Below, in pieces: positions 1 to 7,067 of a DNA stretch of 64,000 bases. The first letter of the stretch is position 1, and every line of letters starts with the position of its first letter. The translations under genes and the position numbers were made by a program. Under the pieces are notes generated by a model. The model was not told where the DNA came from. It made no database searches and saw only the letters and a list, made by a program, of their open reading frames with translations. The DNA comes from Dyadobacter sp. CY326 (GTDB lineage: Bacteria; Bacteroidota; Bacteroidia; Cytophagales; Spirosomataceae), in contig NZ_JAJUXI010000005.1 of assembly GCF_021390515.1 (NCBI RefSeq), positions 62,001-126,000 on the forward strand, in the 5' to 3' direction.

Positions 1-1358
1 TGTTCAATACGCTCAGGTCCATCTGCCCTTGTTATCTTGTGGACTTCGCCCTGGTAGCGGAAAAGCATGGGCGGGTAATCCGGGACCGGTGCAGAGACCT
101 CTACCTTCTGCGGTTCTTGTAATAGGTGCACCGGCCTGGGCCGGTCTGTCCGCCAGGGAGTCTGTGGCTGCTCTTTCAAAGAGGCTGCTTCCAGGGTGCA
201 GCGCTCTGGCCAGTAATGCTGAGCAGGCAGGTAGCGGTGGCTGATATCCGGGCCTGCCCTTGCTACCAGTCGATCAAGCAGCTCTGCAATTTCTACCCAT
301 TTGTTTGCCGCACCAACGTTAAAGAGCTGGTCTTGCTGCTCTCCAAGAGGTTCTACCACCGGTGCTTCCAGAACGAAAAGCTCAATACCCAGTGCAGGCT
401 CAATGGTCGGGATTTTTAGCTCGAAAAGTTTGAACAAATGCCCGGTGCTGCAACTGGCAAAACTGGTTCCGATTTCTACCTGCCTCATCTCACCATCAAT
501 CCGGTAACATTTCAGTATCACTTTACGTACCCCCTGCCCTTCTTTTACAAGGCGGCTGCAAAGCATTTCCAGCAGCTTTTGAAGGGCAATCTCAATGCCA
601 GGGGCTGTACGGATGGGTTCCAGGCAAGGCAAGCGTTCGGCAAATGGCTCCGGGGGGTGGATCGGCGCAAAGCCTTCATGGACATGTCCAAGCGCCTGCC
701 CCAGCCTATCTAAAAGCGCCTGTCCAAAACGCCTTCTAAGCACAGATGGCGCCATATAAACAAAGCTTTTAATCTGGTAAAACCCAAGCTTGTACATCTT
801 GTCTACGGTGATCGGGTCTAACCGCAGCGCGGTCGGCGGTAAGGGAAGCAGTGCATCCAGCTGGGCGCCAGGCGCAACAATACGCTGGGATTTACCAAAG
901 CGGCAAACCGCCCAAGCGGCAGCTATGGTATCTGCCATAGCTGCCCTTACATCATAACCACTACCTTTCAGGCGCGCGACAATATCTTTCAGGTAAGCCA
1001 TTTCACCGCCCCATAAATGCGTGCACCCGGTCGCATCTAAAATCAATCCGTCATCAAGGTCAATCGCTGCAAGTGGCGTATAGCGCAGCGTCCATTTTGC
1101 AAGGGCATTTAACAGTTTTTCAGCCAGTTCTGCATCATCTTCAATGACCTCTAATGATGGCAGCACAGCGCGTGCATCCGCTGCTACCATGCCTTCCACA
1201 ATCCCGCTGGCCTGGGCCTGGGGACTGGCTGCTTTAACGACAACACGGCCGCGGCTTGGCGAAGCCAAAACAAATGAAGTGCCTGCAAGCTCGGGCCGTT
1301 TGAGCACAAGTCTGTCAGTGGTTAAATGAGGAAACCATATGGATACATAGCGTGCCAT
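1..1358 (-). CDS. imuB: ImuB-like Y-family DNA polymerase homologue (C-terminus cut by window edge)
   Basis: The protein starts MARYVSIWFPHL at 1358 and stays open to the left edge (about 452 residues seen). ImuB is the catalytically inactive Y-family hub of the ImuA-ImuB-DnaE2 mutasome, which carries out damage-induced translesion synthesis. Visible: the ImuB-type N-terminus where true Y polymerases carry an acidic metal ligand; GCTHLWGGE at about residues 111-119; and the conserved ImuB tail region (PPMLFRYQG, then RADGPERIE) just before the edge. It lies 3 bases after imuA, so both share one transcript. A DnaE2 gene would be expected further left but is not in view. Base composition of imuB and imuA looks more GC-rich than the genes that follow, which may mean a different history. 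Confidence 0.88.
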   Translation of the reverse strand, partial: MARYVSIWFPHLTTDRLVLKRPELAGTSFVLASPSRGRVVVKAASPQAQASGIVEGMVAADARAVLPSLEVIEDDAELAEKLLNALAKWTLRYTPLAAIDLDDGLILDATGCTHLWGGEMAYLKDIVARLKGSGYDVRAAMADTIAAAWAVCRFGKSQRIVAPGAQLDALLPLPPTALRLDPITVDKMYKLGFYQIKSFVYMAPSVLRRRFGQALLDRLGQALGHVHEGFAPIHPPEPFAERLPCLEPIRTAPGIEIALQKLLEMLCSRLVKEGQGVRKVILKCYRIDGEMRQVEIGTSFASCSTGHLFKLFELKIPTIEPALGIELFVLEAPVVEPLGEQQDQLFNVGAANKWVEIAELLDRLVARAGPDISHRYLPAQHYWPERCTLEAASLKEQPQTPWRTDRPRPVHLLQEPQKVEVSAPVPDYPPMLFRYQGEVHKITRADGPERIE

Positions 1359-1361
1359 CCC

Positions 1362-2099
1362 CTACCCTGCTTGGAGCAGCTGGCCCTTACCCGGGCTATC
1401 CTGCGTTCTGATGGATTTCAAATTCTGGTTATCCCACTGCACCTGCCAGCTGCCAGGGTGGCCATTGCGGATTTTTAGAAGCTGCACGTTCCAGCGCGGA
1501 TGCCCTATGCCCGGTAGCTCCGCTTGCCCCTCAGTTGGCAAGGGACTGATCTGCCACCGGCAAACAGCGGCGACCGGGTTCATACTTCGTGGATTTATCC
1601 GGTGCAAAAGCCCGGTTACGTTGCTCTGCTCGCAGGCAAGTTGAAGCCTTCGGGAGGCCGTCAGGCCGATTTCCTGCACCTGACCTATTACTGCCGAAAG
1701 AGCCTGGCAACGAAGCCCCTCTTCGATCATCCACAAAAGGTCACGCTCTTTTTTCACATCTATGAATATGACCCTTTCAGGCGCTACACCAAAAAAACTT
1801 AAAGCCGGTGGGAAAACAGTGCGATGCATTCCGACCCAGAGACAGATGCCGTCCTGCTTCATCAAAAAGCCGGCAAGTGCAGCCATAAAACCGCTTGTTG
1901 CTGCGGATTGTCCCTGATCGGTGCTGATAAATTCATGCATAGCCCCAACCGGGAACGCGCCTTGGGGGAAGGCGGCCTGAATGGGCCCAAGCCCTGTTCC
2001 GATTTGTTTATGATGGGATGCCACGCGCACGCCCTGCAGAGAAAGAATTTGGGCTCTTAGCCTTGCCACCAGCTCATTTTTATCATTTGCAGTTTCCAT
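1362..2099 (-). CDS. imuA: ImuA-like mutasome protein (RecA/SulA-related)
   Basis: A 245-residue protein of the ImuA family, a RecA-fold relative that works with ImuB in damage-induced mutagenesis. It opens with a helix rich in charged residues, then GIGTGLGPIQAAFPQGAFPVGAMHEF-like sequence typical of ImuA (residues about 30-60), followed by the SAATSGFMAALAGFL segment where RecA-like proteins have their nucleotide-binding core. I do not see a full Walker A motif. The start at 2099 leaves a 70-base divergent region shared with the LexA-like gene. The family assignment rests on sequence resemblance plus the imuB neighbour; the pair with an S24 regulator is a common Bacteroidota arrangement. 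Confidence 0.85.
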   Translation of the reverse strand: METANDKNELVARLRAQILSLQGVRVASHHKQIGTGLGPIQAAFPQGAFPVGAMHEFISTDQGQSAATSGFMAALAGFLMKQDGICLWVGMHRTVFPPALSFFGVAPERVIFIDVKKERDLLWMIEEGLRCQALSAVIGQVQEIGLTASRRLQLACEQSNVTGLLHRINPRSMNPVAAVCRWQISPLPTEGQAELPGIGHPRWNVQLLKIRNGHPGSWQVQWDNQNLKSIRTQDSPGKGQLLQAG

Positions 2100-2116
2100 A
2101 TCATACCATTTATTTT

Positions 2117-2142
2117 TAGCTTTGATATTATTAATACCAAAG
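2117..2142. promoter_or_regulatory. Palindromic operator overlapping a promoter box in the imuA/lexA-like divergent region
   Basis: Positions 2120-2142 form a 23-bp near-perfect palindrome: left arm CTTTGATATTA, centre T, right arm TAATACCAAAG, with one mismatched pair. A Bacteroidota-type -7 box, TAGCTTTG, lies at 2117-2124 in the rightward direction and overlaps the left arm. A bound dimer would therefore cover the promoter of the regulator gene and could also block imuA. The palindrome is seen directly; that the LexA-like protein binds it is inference. Confidence 0.6.
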
Positions 2143-2169
2143 ATGTGATTTCAATAATAACAATATGCC

Positions 2170-2994
2170 ATGACAAGCGCAAAACTTTTTTTCCATACCA
2201 ACATCCGTTTTTTGCGAGACCGCAAGCGGCTCACACAAGAAGATTTTTCACAAAAACTGGGTTTAACCCGCGTTAAGCTGGCTTCTCTAGAAGCTGGCAG
2301 GACAGAAAATCCGACGGCAGCTGACTTGATGAAATTTTCAGATTTCTTTCATATCAGCATTGACACACTTTTTCGTGTAGACCTCACAAAAATTTCGGAA
2401 TTAAAGCTGCGCGAGCTGGAATCCGGAAGTGATATTTATATTACTGGTAGCAATTTGCGGGTACTGGCTATTTCAACGGATCAGACAAGTAAAGAAAATG
2501 TCGAGTATGTGCCCATCAAGGCTAAGGCGGGTTACCGTCATGGGTATGCTGACCCTGACTTCATTGCTAAGCTTCCCAAGTTTTCTATGCCTAACCTTCC
2601 TGCTGGCGGCACCTTCCGGATGTTTCCTACCATTGGTGATTCTATGCTGCCACTTCCCGAAGGCGCTGATGTGATCTGTCAATTTGTGGAAGACTGGACA
2701 CAGTTAAAACCTGGCACATTATGCATTGCCATGCTGCGGGGTGAGCAGGATTTTGTCTTCAAAAGGCTCACTGTTGATCCGGTCAATAAAACAGTGCTTT
2801 TAGAATCACTCAACCAATTGTACGAACCTTATCAGGTTGTGGCCAGTGATGTGTTAGAGATCTGGAAATACCACAGCTATCAATCCAAGGACTTGCCAAA
2901 GCCTGTTTCTCAGATGCAACATATTGCCCAGACTGTCAATGAAATATTAGAGCGGATGAAAATTGTGGAAGAAAAAGTGGGTGGCTCTTTATAA
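2170..2994 (+). CDS. LexA-like transcriptional regulator: XRE-type HTH plus S24 peptidase domain
   Basis: 274 residues. An N-terminal Cro/XRE helix-turn-helix (residues about 10-68, LTQEDFSQKLGLTRVKLASLE) is joined to a C-terminal S24 serine-lysine peptidase domain. The catalytic pair is readable: Ser158 in GDSML and Lys198 in FVFKRL. Ala120-Gly121 in AKAGYRHGY sits where LexA family proteins cut themselves, so RecA-stimulated self-cleavage is likely. A short helical tail (residues about 240-274) may add to dimerisation. It is divergent from imuA-imuB and most likely represses that mutasome and itself through the palindrome at 2120-2142. It is not ordinary LexA, whose DNA-binding domain is a winged helix. 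Confidence 0.85.
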   Translation: MTSAKLFFHTNIRFLRDRKRLTQEDFSQKLGLTRVKLASLEAGRTENPTAADLMKFSDFFHISIDTLFRVDLTKISELKLRELESGSDIYITGSNLRVLAISTDQTSKENVEYVPIKAKAGYRHGYADPDFIAKLPKFSMPNLPAGGTFRMFPTIGDSMLPLPEGADVICQFVEDWTQLKPGTLCIAMLRGEQDFVFKRLTVDPVNKTVLLESLNQLYEPYQVVASDVLEIWKYHSYQSKDLPKPVSQMQHIAQTVNEILERMKIVEEKVGGSL

Positions 2995-3084
2995 CGTGTT
3001 ACCGGGTGCTAAGGTGGTGTCTAAGAAGATGATAATATATTGGCCAGCTAATCTTATTTCCTTCTCATATTTACCTATTTAAAC

Positions 3085-3092
3085 TAGCTTTG
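3085..3092 (+). promoter_or_regulatory. Putative -7 box upstream of the Crp/Fnr gene
   Basis: TAGCTTTG matches the Bacteroidota TAnnTTTG consensus and lies 57 bases ahead of the Crp/Fnr start codon. I see no good TTTG/TTG element at the usual distance upstream, so this is a partial match only. Confidence 0.3.
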
Positions 3093-3149
3093 TAAAGAAT
3101 AGTACCTGTAAACAACAACATTACTTTTTCTGATAACGCTATCCTAACA

Positions 3150-3746
3150 ATGCAGTTTATAAACACTCTACAAGCTGCATATCAGCCTCTGGCGTCTTAT
3201 CTAGTGGGTAGATTCAAGATTGATGAACAAAAATTACAAGGGATCTTTTCGTGTTTTCAGCCCGTCAAAGTTTCCCGCAACCAAATCCTTTTAAATTATA
3301 ATGAGGTTTGCAGAACGTATTATTTTATTAATACAGGCTGTCTTCGGCTCTTTACGGTAAACAAGGCTGGAATTGAGACTTCCCGCTACTTTGCCTTTGA
3401 AGGCATGTTTGCAACTGCTCTTCCTAGTTTCATAGACCAGAAGCCCGCATTAGAGTATCTGCAGGCCATTGAGAAGTCCGAGCTACTGGCTATTTCTCGG
3501 AAGGACTTTCTCCAGCTTGTTGACACAACCACCGAGTTCAGTCACATTTATAGGGAAATACTCGAATTAGGGTTTGTTAATGCTCAAAAGCGCATCTATG
3601 GCTTTCAGGGATTTGACGCATTGGAAAAAGTAAAATGGGTCATCGAGTCACAGCCTAATTTTCTGCTACGGGTGTCCAACAAGATGGCGGCTTCCTACCT
3701 TGGGATATCCCCATCTACACTAAGCCGGGCAAAATCAAGGCTATGA
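3150..3746 (+). CDS. Crp/Fnr family transcriptional regulator
   Basis: 198 residues with the two-domain layout of the family: a cyclic-nucleotide-binding-like beta-roll (residues about 25-125, with LLNYNEVCRTYYFINTGCLRL) and a C-terminal helix-turn-helix that ends MAASYLGISPSTLSRAKSRL. The Fnr four-cysteine cluster is absent, so it is not an oxygen sensor of the Fnr type; the ligand cannot be read. It is followed immediately by a GTTGAC-N4-GTCAAC palindrome and the HbpS-like and HIUase genes on the same strand, which are probable targets. Confidence 0.85.
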   Translation: MQFINTLQAAYQPLASYLVGRFKIDEQKLQGIFSCFQPVKVSRNQILLNYNEVCRTYYFINTGCLRLFTVNKAGIETSRYFAFEGMFATALPSFIDQKPALEYLQAIEKSELLAISRKDFLQLVDTTTEFSHIYREILELGFVNAQKRIYGFQGFDALEKVKWVIESQPNFLLRVSNKMAASYLGISPSTLSRAKSRL

Positions 3747-3750
3747 AAAC

Positions 3751-3795
3751 GTTGACATAAGTCAACACTTACGGGAGATCCGCATTGTAGTTTTG
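3751..3795 (+). promoter_or_regulatory. Crp/Fnr-type palindrome and -7 box in front of the HbpS-like/HIUase pair
   Basis: A perfect palindrome GTTGAC-ATAA-GTCAAC occupies 3751-3766, five bases after the Crp/Fnr gene. A TAnnTTTG box, TAGTTTTG, lies at 3788-3795. If transcription starts about 5-7 bases past the box, the palindrome centre is near -41.5, the class II position for Crp-family activators. The half-site resembles the Fnr/Crp TTGA-type half-site. The elements are seen; binding by the adjacent regulator is inference. The implied leader before the ATG at 3808 is very short. Confidence 0.55.
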
Positions 3796-3807
3796 TAAAA
3801 AAATTCA

Positions 3808-4341
3808 ATGAAAATCAAACTGTTAATATCGCTTCTCTTACTTCCAACTGCTTTGATTGCTCAGGCTGTCAATCCCGGCAAACAGGTCGATACCCAAATA
3901 AGCAGCTATCTTAATCCCACCTATCAATTAACGCTAGACGCTGCCGTAGCACTGGTTAAACAGGCCAGAGTTTGCGCAAGTGATTTGGGCAAATCAGTAA
4001 CCATCTCAATTCTGGATGCAGCCGGTCAGGTTATTCTCATCAGCCGCCCGGAAAGTGTCGGGCCCCACAATACGGAAGCATCCAGGCGAAAGGCGTATAC
4101 TGCGGTCTCGACCAGAACCCCCACCCTGGCTTTATCCCGAAATACCAGGTCCAATCCTGATGCTGAAAATCTAGCAAATCTGCCAGAACTTCTGCTGCTG
4201 GGTGGTGGCTGTCCCCTTTGGTTTGATGGTAAGCTGATTGGAGCCATTGGCGTCGCAGGAGGCGGTAGCCCTGAGAATGATGATTTGATTGCAAAATCTG
4301 CCAGCATTCAGCAGGCAGGAATACTAACAAAACTTAATTAA
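3808..4341 (+). CDS. Secreted HbpS/GlcG-like (DUF336) protein
   Basis: 177 residues with a clear signal peptide (MKIKLLISLLLLPTALIAQ) and a single GlcG/HbpS domain: LTLDAAVALVKQA, VTISILDAAGQVILISR, the conserved stretch ASRRKAYTAVSTRTPT, and the glycine-rich GAIGVAGGGSPENDDL near the end. Members bind haem or small ligands in the periplasm or outside the cell, or are orphan partners in glycolate loci; the ligand here is unknown. The gene is 11 bases ahead of a secreted hydroxyisourate hydrolase, so the two probably form one transcript under the Crp/Fnr-type site upstream. Confidence 0.85.
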   Translation: MKIKLLISLLLLPTALIAQAVNPGKQVDTQISSYLNPTYQLTLDAAVALVKQARVCASDLGKSVTISILDAAGQVILISRPESVGPHNTEASRRKAYTAVSTRTPTLALSRNTRSNPDAENLANLPELLLLGGGCPLWFDGKLIGAIGVAGGGSPENDDLIAKSASIQQAGILTKLN

Positions 4342-4352
4342 CCTCAAAACAG

Positions 4353-4763
4353 ATGAGAAACTTACTTCTTACGCTAGGTCTTGTCCTAATCACTACGATA
4401 GCACACTCGCAGTCGAAAACGTTTCAGTTATCAAGTCATATCCTGGACATTTCCCAGGGCATACCGGCATCAGGCGTACCCATCCGACTTGAAAAAATGG
4501 ACACAGACAAAAAAACGTGGTCGGTCATAGACGAAAAGGTAACAGATGCCAATGGCCGAATCTCAGACTTTCTAAATTCTGAAAAATCTGGTAATGAAGG
4601 GATTTACAAATTGACCTACCTAACAGCAGACTATTTTAAAAGTCAAAACATAGAGAGTTTTTATCCCTTTATTGAAGTTGTCTTTGAAATTAAAGATAGT
4701 AAGCACTATCACGTACCAATCACGCTTTCGGCATACGGTTACTCTACATACCGGGGTAATTGA
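4353..4763 (+). CDS. Periplasmic 5-hydroxyisourate hydrolase (transthyretin-related protein)
   Basis: 136 residues: signal peptide (MRNLLLTLGLVLITTIAHSQ) then a transthyretin-related domain. The family N-terminal motif is present as SSHILDISQGIPASGVPI, with the active-site His in SSHILD, and the C-terminal signature is YGYSTYRGN. The family normally ends YRGS; here the last residue is Asn. Hydroxyisourate hydrolase opens the ring of the uricase product in urate breakdown. No uricase or OHCU decarboxylase is in the window, so the substrate is inferred from family only. Secretion to the periplasm is known for some bacterial transthyretin-related proteins. Confidence 0.85.
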   Translation: MRNLLLTLGLVLITTIAHSQSKTFQLSSHILDISQGIPASGVPIRLEKMDTDKKTWSVIDEKVTDANGRISDFLNSEKSGNEGIYKLTYLTADYFKSQNIESFYPFIEVVFEIKDSKHYHVPITLSAYGYSTYRGN

Positions 4764-5035
4764 GCCAGATTTACCAATATTTCCTAAAAAATGGAATAGA
4801 ACGTAATGGGAGACAATATCAGTATTGCAAATTAGTTGCCCTGGCAAGTGCATAACTTAAAGAACAGAAAATCACTCGCCCCACTCAGAGCTATGTAAAG
4901 TGTATAATCAGGATCTAGCTAACAGCTGTTAAAAGCTGCTATTAAAACGTTTGAAACAAGGCGTTAGCCCAAAATTAACATCCGTGTTCTTTTAGTGCAT
5001 GGATGTTCACTTAGATACGATCGTTTGAAGATTAC

Positions 5036-5860
5036 CTAAAACAATGCCATTTGGGCCGGTTTAAACAAACCCGGATTATCTAACTTCTCAATTTCAGGAT
5101 AGCTTACCAGGTATGGCAGTTCTGTTGGGTTTTTCTGGAACTTTTTATTGATAGTCTCAGCTACCATCAGCTCGTGCGGCAATTGGTAGGTCGCCAGCTG
5201 TGTTATGCGCTGCTCGGTAAGATCCTGCATTGCCCATTCCCATGCCAAATCATCAGGAAGGATCGTTGGCATACGCTCTTTGGAGTTATGAACTTTGGCG
5301 GCCAGCTCGTTTGCAGCGGTTGTGACCATTGCGATTGTATCAACATTCTCTCCGGTATCCTGGTCCGTCCAGTTGTTATACACACCAGCTATGTAAAAGT
5401 ATGGCCGGTCTTTAACCATTATCTGGTAGGGATACTTATCGGGGGTTTTAAGGTTTTCACCAGTTCGTTTATTTTTCCTGTAAATATGCCGCCACTCGTA
5501 ATACCGATCAGAAATGATTAAGCACCGCCCTTCAAGTGCCGACCTGCGAAACATTTTCTCTTTGCCTTTTTCATCGATTAATAGCAACTCCTCCCCTTTC
5601 GCATTTTCGGTATCATATTTTTTTCGGAATTCTTTCGCGTGGGTCCTGTTTCGTACGTTCGTTGGCAGAAAGCTCCATTCCATTGTCACAATATCAAAAT
5701 TGGTTTTATCAGCTGTTGGCTTTATAACTGCTAGCGGGGCGCATTCGATTGCATTTACAACCGGTCTTTTCAGAGCATCAATGTCCTTGATAGCCTTTTC
5801 CAACTTCTTCAATTCTATAAATTCGACCTTGGTTACTCTCTGTCCGTTGTAAACACACAT
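5036..5860 (-). CDS. SRAP-domain protein (HMCES/YedK family), abasic-site DNA-protein crosslinker
   Basis: 274 residues starting MCVYNG, so the catalytic Cys2 is exposed once Met is removed. Other active-site residues are visible: Asn in VRNRTHAKEF (about 71), Glu122 in YYEWRH, and His191 in VHNSKERMP. SRAP proteins form a thiazolidine crosslink with abasic sites in single-stranded DNA and shield them during replication. The protein is longer than E. coli YedK because of an N-terminal insert and a tail that ends FKPAQMALF. A small gene starts one base upstream on the same strand and is likely co-transcribed. A second, decayed SRAP gene of a different subtype lies at 17.2-17.7 kb. Confidence 0.92.
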   Translation of the reverse strand: MCVYNGQRVTKVEFIELKKLEKAIKDIDALKRPVVNAIECAPLAVIKPTADKTNFDIVTMEWSFLPTNVRNRTHAKEFRKKYDTENAKGEELLLIDEKGKEKMFRRSALEGRCLIISDRYYEWRHIYRKNKRTGENLKTPDKYPYQIMVKDRPYFYIAGVYNNWTDQDTGENVDTIAMVTTAANELAAKVHNSKERMPTILPDDLAWEWAMQDLTEQRITQLATYQLPHELMVAETINKKFQKNPTELPYLVSYPEIEKLDNPGLFKPAQMALF

Positions 5861-5861
5861 A

Positions 5862-6104
5862 TCACTTCAAGCTTTTAAAATGTCTCACTATTTCAGGCCC
5901 GATTAACTGAGCTTCCGACATGCGCCCCTTGGGAATCGATGTCCATACCTTTTTGTTGTAAAGATTCATAAGCCTAGTCAAAACCAGCTCGGGACGCTTA
6001 TCGGGGAATCTTACAATAAATAGAACCCGGTCATTGGCGTTACGAACCGATATGTCCAGGACTTGCTGGGCTACCGTAACCTGAAAAACGTCCGCGTTAA
6101 ACAT
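5862..6104 (-). CDS. Small protein of unknown function upstream of the SRAP gene
   Basis: 80 residues, no signal peptide, no membrane segment and no motif I recognise. It begins MFNADVFQVTVAQQVLDI and carries a basic C-terminal helix (PEIVRHFKSLK). Its stop is one base from the SRAP start, which makes translational coupling likely. The protein could be a small partner of SRAP or a cargo gene; the sequence does not decide. Confidence 0.55.
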   Translation of the reverse strand: MFNADVFQVTVAQQVLDISVRNANDRVLFIVRFPDKRPELVLTRLMNLYNKKVWTSIPKGRMSEAQLIGPEIVRHFKSLK

Positions 6105-6308
6105 AACATTAAATACTAAACTTAAGTGCTTGGTCTTTAAAAGCAGGGCTTCTTATTGACAACTTCAAGCAAACGCGCCCAGCCCAACTTCTATACATTG
6201 GATTTAGCGATATTAGGCTGCTTTCTATGACCTTTCATTTACCCCGTTGCCTTCAAACGTAAACACGCTGAAAATAAAATTATGTTTAGGATGCTGGAAC
6301 GTCTTAAT

Positions 6309-6839
6309 TTAAAAGTTATCGGGGTCAATAACAACTTTGATCTTATCTGAGTGTGTCTGATGAAATCCCCCTTGAAAAACATATATTTTGTATGCTGCCT
6401 GTCTAGGAGCCGGTTTATAGGAAGTCAACATGATCTTTTGACATCTAGGGCGCATTTTTATATCTGTAATCTGATACAAGCCGGCAGGCACTATGAATGA
6501 GCAGTTTTCAAGAGCAGGCATTTGGTTAGCTAGAAAACGTTTCATGATACTCTCATCAAGTGGGATGTTGTAATACTCAAAAAGACCTTTTATCTGGTCT
6601 GAAATTGTGCTCCGAATAGTATCCAGATTCATCTTACGTTCAAGTGGCACATTAAGCTTTACAAGTGAGTCGAAGGTCCCTTGCGCATAGGGAGATGCTT
6701 GGTCATCCAAAAATCTGGGGCAATCAGGGCATTGTACGGGCGTTCCTGGCTCCATAAAAATCACATCGCCTATTTTCAGATATCTGTCATCCCGGAAATT
6801 TTTATTGCCTACCATGCCTGTTGATGTCTTTAATATCAA
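6309..6839 (-). CDS. Hypothetical protein with a CPDC motif
   Basis: 176 residues, soluble, no signal peptide. One Cys-x2-Cys pair (VQCPDCPRFLDDQ, about residues 36-48) and two later cysteines (LENCSF, RPRCQK) could bind a metal, but there is no known zinc-ribbon pattern. The middle region (LDTIRSTISDQIKGLFEYYNIP) is helical. About 200 bases without a gene separate it from the small gene and SRAP downstream. I do not recognise the family. Confidence 0.5.
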   Translation of the reverse strand: MILKTSTGMVGNKNFRDDRYLKIGDVIFMEPGTPVQCPDCPRFLDDQASPYAQGTFDSLVKLNVPLERKMNLDTIRSTISDQIKGLFEYYNIPLDESIMKRFLANQMPALENCSFIVPAGLYQITDIKMRPRCQKIMLTSYKPAPRQAAYKIYVFQGGFHQTHSDKIKVVIDPDNF

Positions 6840-7067
6840 ATATTAGACACCAAAAATATCATTATAATCTATATTTACTTCTTAGCAGGAAATTAAATAA
6901 CATCAGTCGATAGTTTCTTGAAAAGCGGCAAGCATAATCCTCGCAAATGTCCTTAACAATAGGCTGCCAAATTGAAACTTGTGAATGGTAAGGAAATTGA
7001 GCAACATCCATTAAAAACCGATAATCCGAATGCTAAGTGATTTAATTGCAGCAACGTTCGCAGCTTC

